From Nanobdellota archaeon (GTDB taxonomy: Archaea; Nanobdellota; Nanobdellia; Pacearchaeales; GW2011-AR1), in NCBI GenBank assembly GCA_030704765.1, contig JAUYDD010000100.1:1-7654 (forward strand): a stretch of 7,654 nucleotides of DNA. The letters run 5' to 3'. Below the pieces are notes generated by a model. It was not told where the DNA came from, searched no databases, and was given only the letters and a program-made list of their open reading frames with translations. The position numbers and the translations under genes were made by a program. Shown in pieces: positions 1 to 5,476 of this stretch (positions are counted from its first letter, which is position 1; every line of letters begins with the position of its first letter).

Positions 1-16
1 AACTAACATCCACATG

Positions 17-170
17 TCAAGAACCATGGAATAAATTCCATGGCCTGTTTGGTTCTTGAGCACCCCCAAAATTATTTTTGCTTTCTACATATTAAAATAA
101 GTAAGGTACGCAAAAAATAATTTTGCTGGTCTTAAAAGATGAGGTTTTCAATTTCCGACATAAATTAAAT
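17..170 (+). repeat. Left copy of a palindrome-rich repeat, inverted relative to the right end
   Basis: Positions 23-141 match the reverse complement of 7536-7654 with a single mismatch (C at 45 against G in the other copy). A weaker match continues to about 170 with a few substitutions and a two-base gap. The copy holds two dyads. The outer one pairs 17-25 with 51-59 and encloses the near-perfect palindrome CCATGGAATAAATTCCATGG (24-43). The inner one pairs 67-81 with 110-125 and continues as 86-93 with 96-103. No open reading frame is conserved between the copies, so this looks non-coding. It could be a MITE-like element, the end of a larger mobile element, or a repeated structured RNA or recombination site. 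The sequence alone does not decide. Confidence 0.9.
67..125 (+). other. 59-nt imperfect hairpin within the repeat
   Basis: CAAAATTATTTTTGC (67-81) pairs with GCAAAAAATAATTTTG (110-125), with one extra A in the second arm. After a small internal loop, TACATATT (86-93) pairs with AATAAGTA (96-103) with one mismatch. The mirror copy is at 7552-7610. The two copies are identical here, so there is no covariation to tell an RNA structure from a DNA cruciform or transposase-recognised hairpin. Confidence 0.65.
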
Positions 171-189
171 TAGAATCTATATTTTTGAC

Positions 190-198
190 TATATATAT
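190..198 (+). promoter_or_regulatory. Probable TATA box of the redox operon
   Basis: TATATATAT lies just inside the left repeat. Archaeal spacing would put transcription start near 220, giving a leader of about 29 nt. The leader contains GGGTGG (230-235), a possible Shine-Dalgarno-like site roughly 13 nt before the ATG, which is rather far. Confidence 0.45.
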
Positions 199-248
199 CC
201 TTTAAAATAAAGTAATTATATTTTAAAAAGGGTGGAAACTAAGTAAAA

Positions 249-1151
249 ATGGGGTTATTATCAATATTTAAAAAAACAAATAATCTATATTATCCGGGAT
301 GCTATAGTTATTTTAAACATAAAGAATTTTTTGATAATTATAAAAAGATATTTTCAAGATTAGGTATTGATTTTAAGACAATATCCAAAAAAGTATGTTG
401 CGGACTTCCTGCACTTGAAACTGGGTATGATTCTGAAGCACGAAAACTAGCTAGAAGGAATTTTGAGATAATGAAAGAAGAAGGAATAACCAGCATTATA
501 ACAAATTCTCCTTGTTGCTATAAGATGTTTTTACAGGACTATCCGAAGCTTCTTCCGGATTGGAATATTGAAGTTAAGAACATATGGAAAATCCTATATG
601 AAAAACTCTATGAAATCAAGGATCATATAAAAAATAGATGTAATGGAAGTGTCGCTTATCAGGATTCTTGTTATCTGGGCAGATATTGCAATATCTATGA
701 TGAACCTCGGCTGATTTTAGAGTTGTTAGGATATAATATAAAAGAAATGTATGATACAAGAGAAAACTCAATATGCTGCGGAAGTTGCGGAGGCCTTGTC
801 TATACTAATTCAGAATTAGCAGATGAAATTGCAAGAGAAAGAATAATGCAAGCAAGAAGAGCGGGAGTATACAAGATAATAGCATCATCAGTAGGGGACT
901 ATGATATATTAAAGAAAAACAGCAAAGGCCTTGGAGTTGAGATATTAGAACTATCAGAAGTAATAGCATTTGCTTTAGGATTAAAAATAGAAGGTTCTTC
1001 TTATGCCTATAATGAAGAATCTATTAAAGAAGAATTGGAAGATGTTAATCAAGATGAAGCTGAACAATTCATAAAAATTAAGGATGATGATACAAATAGA
1101 ATATTGAAAGAGGCTAAAGAAAACATGAGGTTTCTTGAAGAAATAGAATAA
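249..1151 (+). CDS. CCG-domain Fe-S oxidoreductase subunit (GlcF C-terminal half / HdrB-like)
   Basis: This protein of 300 aa has two cysteine-rich CCG domains, as in the C-terminal half of GlcF and in HdrB. They would bind Fe-S clusters and pass electrons from a flavoprotein partner. Domain 1 has YPGC (C18), CCG (C50-C51) and SPCC (C89-C90). Domain 2 has C141, C147 and CCGSCGG (C176-C180). The usual second-domain CxxC near residue 215 is absent; the matching stretch reads ASSVGDYDIL. Domain 1 also deviates, with SPCC where CPxC is expected. No ferredoxin domain is fused; that part is the separate gene at 2978. Residues 250-300 form an acidic, charged tail containing DDDTNRIL. No signal peptide or membrane span is visible, so it is probably cytoplasmic. 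It is the first gene of the operon, with 7 nt to the next gene. The family is clear; the substrate and electron acceptor are not. Confidence 0.85.
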   Translation: MGLLSIFKKTNNLYYPGCYSYFKHKEFFDNYKKIFSRLGIDFKTISKKVCCGLPALETGYDSEARKLARRNFEIMKEEGITSIITNSPCCYKMFLQDYPKLLPDWNIEVKNIWKILYEKLYEIKDHIKNRCNGSVAYQDSCYLGRYCNIYDEPRLILELLGYNIKEMYDTRENSICCGSCGGLVYTNSELADEIARERIMQARRAGVYKIIASSVGDYDILKKNSKGLGVEILELSEVIAFALGLKIEGSSYAYNEESIKEELEDVNQDEAEQFIKIKDDDTNRILKEAKENMRFLEEIE

Positions 1152-1158
1152 GAGGAAT

Positions 1159-2988
1159 ATGACAAATAAAAAAGAATTGATATGCTATAGTACTGATGCG
1201 TCAAGGATAAATGGAAGAGCTGAAAAAGTTTTGTTTCCAAAAACAATAAAAGAAGTCCAGGAAATAATAAAGCTAACAAATTTTGATTTAGTTCCAAGAG
1301 GAGCTGGAACAAATTTTGTAGGAAGCACTGTGCCTAGAGATTCTTTAGTTGTTGATATGTCTAAGATGAACAAGACTTATGATTTTAATATTAATAAAAG
1401 GACTTTAATTGTAGAAGCTGGAATAACATTAAAAGAACTCAATGAAAAACTCAAAATAAAAGGTTATGAATTTCCAATTGACCTCACTAATGATGGTATT
1501 TCCACAATTGGGGGAATGATAGCTACAAATGCTTCAGGAAGGTCTGCGATGAAATACGGAAGTGTAAGGGATTGGCTTGAAGAAGTTGATTTTGTGAATG
1601 GCAGAGGAGAACTCATAAAAACAAGTAAAGCTGACCTAATGGATGTATGTGGAATGGAAGGTATAACTGGAATAATAGTCCAAGCAAAATTAAGATTATC
1701 TCCAATAATAGAGAGAAGTGTTTCAATATACCAGACTGATAAGATGGAAGATTTGATCTCTGTCGCAAGAAGATTAAAATCAGAAAAAGATGTTGTAATG
1801 CTTGAATTTTTTCCACCTTATGTTTCAGAGCTTCTTGGACTTCCTAAAAAATATAACTTATTCATTGAATTTGATTCAGATAGGGGAAAAATAAGTGGAA
1901 ATGATTTTTTAGAATTATCAAAAAAAAGAGAAAAATTATTTTATTCTTTAGCATCATTAGGATATTATAATGTTGAAGATCCTAAGCTATTCTTTGATAA
2001 GTTCATGGAGTTCATGATATATTTAAAAGAAAATAGAATACCTTATGTTGGTTATCCTGGCGCCGGCTTTATAGAACCTTTTTTTAAAGATAATGAGAAG
2101 CATAAAAGAGATATGACCTATAGCATGATAAAAAAGACCCAAGGAAAACTAGCAAAATTCGGGCATGGTATATTAAAACGGAATTTTATTGATTCATTTG
2201 AAAGAAGAGTTATTGAAAGAGTCAAACAAAGATTAGATCCTAATGGAAAAATGAATAAAGGTAAAATTATAGAAGAGTTTAATCCTGTAACAAAAAGAAG
2301 AGAAGATGGCCTTGAAAAAACAAGACCTCTTGTTACATATTCAAAAAAAGAAGAACCATCGACTATAATTATATCTAAACAAAAAGAACCTGTTTCTACT
2401 ATCATGAATTATAAATCAGAACCTTTAAAAACCATAATCCAAAAACCTATTGAAGAACCTCATGAAAGGCAAATACGTGATATTATTGATAAAAAAGAAG
2501 TCGTAGAACCTATTAGTGATAATATTATCACCAAGACTCCTCAAGAAAAACTAGAGGAATTAATTGAAGAAGCAAAAAAATTAGAAGAAAAAAAGATCAA
2601 AATGAATATTATTGATAATGAGAGGCCTATTATATTGGTTTCAAAAAATAATAATGAACTAAAAGAAAGATTGAAAGATTATGAAGATACTTATGAATCA
2701 GAACTTTCTCAAGACAAGATGAAAGAAGTAGAGAAGATAGCTAAAAACATTCCAAAAGAGATTGCGAGAGAATCGATTCTTTCTGAAAGGCAGAAGCAAA
2801 AAATAGATTATAAAGATATAAGGAACATAATGACAAACCAATATAAATCTGATGCTATGAATGTGGCTGAAAAGACTAAAGAGGTTCCAAAACCAATTGA
2901 TAATAAAGATAGCGATGATGATATAATAAACAGGATATTATCAGGCAGGTTTAAAAAACAAGAAGGAAGCGATAAGAATGACAGCTGA
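1159..2988 (+). CDS. GlcD-like FAD-linked oxidase with long charged C-terminal tail
   Basis: This is an FAD-binding (PCMH/VAO-type) dehydrogenase related to GlcD and D-lactate dehydrogenases, which oxidise 2-hydroxyacids. FAD-binding signatures are PRGAGTNFVGSTVP (46-59), TIGGMIATNASG (116-127) with KYGSVRD, and GMEGITGI (165-172). The cap domain runs from about 183 to 372 and ends in the family-typical RLDPNGKMNKGKI. It is shorter than usual. The metal-binding motif GHxGDGNxH is replaced by GYPGAGFIE (298-306), and EHGIG is reduced to GHGIL (335-339). Residues 375-609 are an added Lys/Glu-rich tail with 11-residue EP-x-x-TII repeats (399-431), likely helices or coiled coil (463-550), and DDDIINRIL near the end (586-594). 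GAGGA lies 2 nt before the ATG. Its last codons overlap the next gene, which suggests translational coupling. The fold is certain; the substrate is not. Confidence 0.88.
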   Translation: MTNKKELICYSTDASRINGRAEKVLFPKTIKEVQEIIKLTNFDLVPRGAGTNFVGSTVPRDSLVVDMSKMNKTYDFNINKRTLIVEAGITLKELNEKLKIKGYEFPIDLTNDGISTIGGMIATNASGRSAMKYGSVRDWLEEVDFVNGRGELIKTSKADLMDVCGMEGITGIIVQAKLRLSPIIERSVSIYQTDKMEDLISVARRLKSEKDVVMLEFFPPYVSELLGLPKKYNLFIEFDSDRGKISGNDFLELSKKREKLFYSLASLGYYNVEDPKLFFDKFMEFMIYLKENRIPYVGYPGAGFIEPFFKDNEKHKRDMTYSMIKKTQGKLAKFGHGILKRNFIDSFERRVIERVKQRLDPNGKMNKGKIIEEFNPVTKRREDGLEKTRPLVTYSKKEEPSTIIISKQKEPVSTIMNYKSEPLKTIIQKPIEEPHERQIRDIIDKKEVVEPISDNIITKTPQEKLEELIEEAKKLEEKKIKMNIIDNERPIILVSKNNNELKERLKDYEDTYESELSQDKMKEVEKIAKNIPKEIARESILSERQKQKIDYKDIRNIMTNQYKSDAMNVAEKTKEVPKPIDNKDSDDDIINRILSGRFKKQEGSDKNDS

Positions 2989-3337
2989 GAATTTTAATGC
3001 TAAAGAAGAAATAAAAGAGATTGTAGAAGGTTGCATAAAATGTGGTTTATGCAGGAGCATATGCCCTGTACTTAGAGTCTTAAGAGAAGAAAATTATTCA
3101 CCAAGAGGAAAAGCAATAATGCTTGAGAATGATATTATCGAGAAGATAATTTATGAATGCACATTGTGCAAAGGTTGTGAGATAAAATGCCCTGTAAACC
3201 TGAAATTATGCAATGCATTCATAAATGCAAGGATGATACTAGTCAATCAGAAAAAAGAGATACCTGAAATAAAAGAATTAATAAAGAACCTGAATAAGAG
3301 TGGAAATATATTTGGAGTAGTTGAGAGTGAAGAGTGA
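2978..3337 (+). CDS. Small dicluster ferredoxin (GlcF N-terminal half / HdrC-like)
   Basis: This protein of 119 aa has two classic 4Fe-4S motifs: C19-x2-C22-x2-C25-x3-C29-P and C61-x2-C64-x2-C67-x3-C71-P. SPRGKA (41-46), between them, is typical of the GlcF/LldF/HdrC ferredoxin domain. It ends with GNIFG (109-113), resembling the linker that in full-length GlcF-type proteins leads into the first CCG domain. The chain stops there, and the CCG domains are encoded at 249-1151, so together the two genes make one GlcF-like protein. It probably wires the FAD subunit to the CCG subunit and on to an unidentified acceptor. The ATG overlaps the end of the oxidase gene by 11 nt. No membrane segment is seen. 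Confidence 0.88.
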   Translation: MTAENFNAKEEIKEIVEGCIKCGLCRSICPVLRVLREENYSPRGKAIMLENDIIEKIIYECTLCKGCEIKCPVNLKLCNAFINARMILVNQKKEIPEIKELIKNLNKSGNIFGVVESEE

Positions 3338-3361
3338 AACTTGGATTTAATATCATCATCA

Positions 3362-3380
3362 TAAAAATTTTAATTTTTTC
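3362..3380. terminator. Probable T-tract terminator between convergent genes
   Basis: An AT-only stretch 25 bp after the redox operon carries TTTTTT on the plus strand (3374-3379) and AAAAA at 3363-3367, which reads as T5 on the minus strand. Archaeal termination relies on such T-runs, so it may serve the operon and also catch read-through from the uS10 gene. No strong hairpin is present. Confidence 0.4.
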
Positions 3381-3456
3381 TAGAATTTATATAGAGTTTA
3401 TTATAAAAGAATCTTAAATGGCTTTTAGCAGAAATAGGGAAATAGAAAATAATCTC

Positions 3457-3765
3457 TTAATCTTTCATTTCAATCTTTATTGTAACATTTCTAGGAATAT
3501 ATAATCTCATAATTGCATGAAGAACCCTGTCATCTGACGGGATGTCAATGACTCTTGAATGAATCCTCATCTCGAAATTATCAAAAGTGGCTGTACCATT
3601 GCCACATGGAGATTTTCTTGTTGTAATCTTTAATTTTTTAGTAGGAAGAGGTATTGGGCCTGAAATAGGTATTCCAGCTTTTGATGAAATTTCTTTAATC
3701 TGGTCACAAATCTTGTTCAAATCTTCAATCTTCATACTTCTTAATTTTATTCTTACTTTTGACAT
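3457..3765 (-). CDS. rps10: 30S ribosomal protein uS10 (S10p)
   Basis: This 102-aa protein is a full-length archaeal/eukaryotic-type uS10 of the small ribosomal subunit. Recognisable stretches are VRIKLRS near the start, GPIPLPTKK, SPCGNGTATFDNFEMRIHSR and the terminal IMRLYIPRNVTIKIEM, matching the family fold with the conserved PLPT loop and RIHxR segment. In many archaea this gene follows the EF-1alpha gene. Here no translation factor is next to it: upstream lies a divergent nuclease gene, and downstream the convergent redox operon, so it is its own transcription unit. No Shine-Dalgarno sequence is evident before the ATG. This is the best evidence in the window that the DNA is archaeal and chromosomal. 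Confidence 0.97.
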   Translation of the reverse strand: MSKVRIKLRSMKIEDLNKICDQIKEISSKAGIPISGPIPLPTKKLKITTRKSPCGNGTATFDNFEMRIHSRVIDIPSDDRVLHAIMRLYIPRNVTIKIEMKD

Positions 3766-3813
3766 TTTCTATTAGGAGTTATTTATCTATGATAATGATT
3801 ATTAAATAAGGAG

Positions 3814-3822
3814 ATTTAAAAA
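3814..3822 (-). promoter_or_regulatory. Probable TATA box of the uS10 gene
   Basis: The minus strand reads AAACCTTTTTAAATCT here, a BRE/TATA-like element. Start of transcription would be near 3793, leaving a leader of about 28 nt. An alternative box, TTATTTAATAA (minus, about 3799-3808), would give a much shorter leader. The divergent interval 3766-3880 also carries the nuclease promoter. Confidence 0.45.
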
Positions 3823-3850
3823 GGTTTGCGTGAGCTGGAATCTTGATTAA

Positions 3851-3858
3851 ATTTATAT
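3851..3858 (+). promoter_or_regulatory. TATA box of the nuclease gene (leaderless)
   Basis: ATTTATAT is centred about 26 nt upstream of the ATG at 3881, the spacing expected when transcription starts at the start codon. No ribosome binding site is present, which agrees with a leaderless mRNA. Confidence 0.55.
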
Positions 3859-3880
3859 TCTTTAATTATTTATTATAAAA

Positions 3881-4651
3881 ATGAGATTTATAAAAAGAGT
3901 GATGTTATTATTAATAATAATTTTAGTTTTAGCATTTCTTTCAATATATTGGAATGAAATCAATAATTTAATAACAGGAAAGGTTGTTGATGATACTTCA
4001 AATGGATATCAATATGAAGAAGCTGTATTAACAAGAGTAGTTGACGGTGATACAATAAAAGTAAATATAAATGAAACAGAGGAGACAATCAGGCTTTTAG
4101 GAATCAACACTCCTGAAAAAGGAAAAGCTTTTTCAAATGAAGCTAAAAATTTTTTAAAACAATTTGAAAATGAAAATATAAAGTTGTTAAGGGATAAAGA
4201 AGATATAGACAGATATAAACGGAAATTAAGGTATGTTCTTTACAATGATAGGCTATTAAATGTAGAGATTCTTGAGAACGGATATGCAACTTCTTTTATG
4301 CTTGATGAGTTAAAGTTTAAGGATAAATTTGTCAGTGCTGAAAAATATGCCAAAGACAATGAAAAAACTTTATGGAAAAAAAGCAAGGATGTTTGCAGTG
4401 ATTGCATTGAGTTAATAGAACTAAATCCTGAAGAAGATTATTTTATTATTGAAAACTCATGCAATCATGATTGTTCTCTAATCAACTGGAGTGTAAAAGA
4501 TGATGCAAATCATTTTTTTAATATAGAATCATTAAAAGCTAAACATTCCAAGACCTATAAATCAGATAAAGAAGTATGGAATGATGATAAAGACAGGTTT
4601 TTTTTAAGAGATAATAAAGGTGAACTGGTTGTGTTTTATGAGTATTCTTAA
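3881..4651 (+). CDS. Membrane-anchored thermonuclease (SNase) with C-terminal lamin-tail-like domain
   Basis: This 256-aa protein begins with a basic N-terminus and one hydrophobic segment (about 8-24) that would anchor it with the rest outside the cell. The SNase domain (about 47-167) keeps the catalytic pattern: VVDGDT (D55, D57), IRLLGINTPE (R71, T77, E79) and RYKRKL (R114, equivalent to staphylococcal R87). The Ca2+-ligand Asp40 equivalent is Asn76, a substitution I recall as common in homologues. Residues 176-256 look like a lamin-tail (LTD) Ig-like domain, with ELIELNPEEDYFIIEN, LINWSVKDD and a terminal beta-rich FLRDNKGELVVFY; this call is moderate. Two cysteine pairs, CSDC (172-175) and CNHDC (194-198), bracket the domain junction and could form disulfides or bind a metal. 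The likely role is cell-surface nucleic-acid degradation or scavenging (inference). It has its own promoter and converges with the next gene. Confidence 0.85.
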   Translation: MRFIKRVMLLLIIILVLAFLSIYWNEINNLITGKVVDDTSNGYQYEEAVLTRVVDGDTIKVNINETEETIRLLGINTPEKGKAFSNEAKNFLKQFENENIKLLRDKEDIDRYKRKLRYVLYNDRLLNVEILENGYATSFMLDELKFKDKFVSAEKYAKDNEKTLWKKSKDVCSDCIELIELNPEEDYFIIENSCNHDCSLINWSVKDDANHFFNIESLKAKHSKTYKSDKEVWNDDKDRFFLRDNKGELVVFYEYS

Positions 4652-4670
4652 TACTCTTTATAATTTTTTT
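4640..4670 (+). terminator. Possible hairpin plus T-tract terminator of the nuclease gene
   Basis: GAGTATT (4640-4646) and AATACTC (4650-4656) form a 7-bp dyad centred on the stop codon. TTTTTTT follows at 4664-4670. The loop is only 3 nt, so the T-run may matter more than the hairpin. The T-run lies inside the last codons of the convergent gene. Confidence 0.4.
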
Positions 4671-5100
4671 CAAGATAAAATTTTATTGGCAATAATGAGC
4701 CAATCAAAAACATAGACCATCCTATCAAACTTAATGCTATTAATAAAAGGTTCCATAAGAAAAAAGATATGATTAGCATTCCAGCCCACATTGTTATTCC
4801 TGAAAGGAAAAGTATTAACCAAGCCATTTTATCTTTTCTTTTTATAATGAAGTAGGACATGAAGATTATTGTAAGGCCATAAGATATCAATAATAATCCT
4901 ACTAATGCATTGAATAGATAAAATATCTGAGCTACATTGGAGCTATATCTAGTGAAAAATCCCCATAATTGAGTTATAGAATTGAAATTGAGTTTCATAT
5001 TAAGTTTCATGAAAATCAAGAAAAACAATCCTAAAATAACTGTATAAATTCCATTATATAATGTGATTCTTGCTCCTAATTTGACTCTTTGTATGTTCAT
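4648..5100 (-). CDS. Four-helix integral membrane protein, family unknown
   Basis: I do not recognise this 150-aa protein. Hydrophobic segments lie at about 13-33, 56-86, 92-116 and 118-140. Basic residues fall at the N-terminus (QRVKLGARI), between the second and third helices (KRKDK) and at the C-terminal end (EKNYKEY), so the N- and C-termini probably both face the cytoplasm. No catalytic motif or conserved charged residue within the membrane is obvious. The frame can be extended six codons to a TTG at 5118, but the ATG at 5100 is preferred: the TATA box is centred 27 nt upstream of it, so transcription would begin at about 5101. The gene's TAA shares the tetramer TTAA with the stop of the convergent nuclease gene. 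Being adjacent to a surface nuclease hints at an envelope role but proves nothing. Confidence 0.75.
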   Translation of the reverse strand: MNIQRVKLGARITLYNGIYTVILGLFFLIFMKLNMKLNFNSITQLWGFFTRYSSNVAQIFYLFNALVGLLLISYGLTIIFMSYFIIKRKDKMAWLILFLSGITMWAGMLIISFFLWNLLLIALSLIGWSMFLIGSLLPIKFYLEKNYKEY

Positions 5101-5122
5101 ATTGATAAAATATAACAATAAC

Positions 5123-5131
5123 TTATATATA
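5123..5131 (-). promoter_or_regulatory. TATA box of the membrane-protein gene (decides its start)
   Basis: The minus strand reads TTTTATATATAAG across this site. Its centre is about 27 nt before the ATG at 5100, fitting a leaderless transcript. A start at the upstream TTG (5118) would lie only about 9 nt from the box and so would not be in the mRNA. Confidence 0.6.
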
Positions 5132-5155
5132 AAAATTTGTGGTAATGAAAATTAT

Positions 5156-5164
5156 GATATAAAT
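5156..5164 (+). promoter_or_regulatory. Probable TATA box of the small zinc-protein gene
   Basis: GATATAAAT lies about 34 nt upstream of the ATG at 5195. A second AT-rich candidate, TTTATTAATAT (5166-5176), is nearer the leaderless distance. No ribosome binding site is seen. The 94-bp interval 5101-5194 therefore holds two divergent promoters. Confidence 0.4.
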
Positions 5165-5194
5165 GTTTATTAATATCGGATTTTTGATATTAAG

Positions 5195-5476
5195 ATGGTG
5201 AAGCTTGATTTTGAAAGAATAAGTAAGGAGAGAGAAAAAGAATACGAAGCACAGCAAATTGCAAGACAAGAATGCATCTCTTCAGGAAGCCATATAGGAA
5301 ATCAATTAAAAGTTTTACCTTATCATGCTTCAGGCCAAGGTTATTTTTATCTTACGCAATGTTCTCATTGTAATCAACAATATGAAAGACAGATGAACAA
5401 ATCTGAGGAAGAAGAATTTGAGAGAAGCATGAGAAACATAAAGATTTTGTCTGGGTTAGAACATGCTTTTGCTTAA
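5195..5476 (+). CDS. Small putative zinc-binding protein, function unknown
   Basis: This 93-aa soluble protein has no family I can name. The N-terminal third is a charged helix (KEREKEYEAQQIARQ). The middle carries C27-x5-H33 and C56-x2-C59 (QCSHCNQQYER), which could form one zinc site of zinc-ribbon type; between them are short strands with GQGYFYLTQC. The C-terminal part (NKSEEEEFERSMRNIKIL) is again helical and acidic. Such a layout fits a nucleic-acid or protein-binding adaptor, but that is inference. The gene has its own promoter region, divergent from the membrane protein, and ends by overlapping the stop of the U32 gene by 4 nt. The coding call rests on the clear reading frame, the promoter and the tight fit to its neighbours. 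Confidence 0.7.
   Translation: MVKLDFERISKEREKEYEAQQIARQECISSGSHIGNQLKVLPYHASGQGYFYLTQCSHCNQQYERQMNKSEEEEFERSMRNIKILSGLEHAFA

Noticed and set aside
1..170. CRISPR array or tRNA gene in the left repeat
   Set aside because: There are no regularly spaced direct repeats, and no tRNA cloverleaf with T-loop and acceptor stem can be drawn. The structure is two stacked hairpins only.
1049..1312. Minus-strand frame overlapping the end of the CCG gene
   Set aside because: It lies antisense across two well-recognised genes, and its product is a low-complexity Leu/Ser/Phe string typical of the reverse of Lys/Glu-rich coding sequence.
249..3337. LutABC lactate utilisation or bona fide heterodisulfide reductase operon
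   Set aside because: There is no LutB/LutC homologue and no HdrA. The flavoprotein is of the GlcD/FAD-binding-4 type, so a GlcD/GlcF-like complex is the right comparison.
5101..5118. TTG start for the four-helix membrane protein
   Set aside because: It lies within 9 nt of the TATA box, so it would be outside the transcript. The ATG at 5100 fits leaderless spacing.
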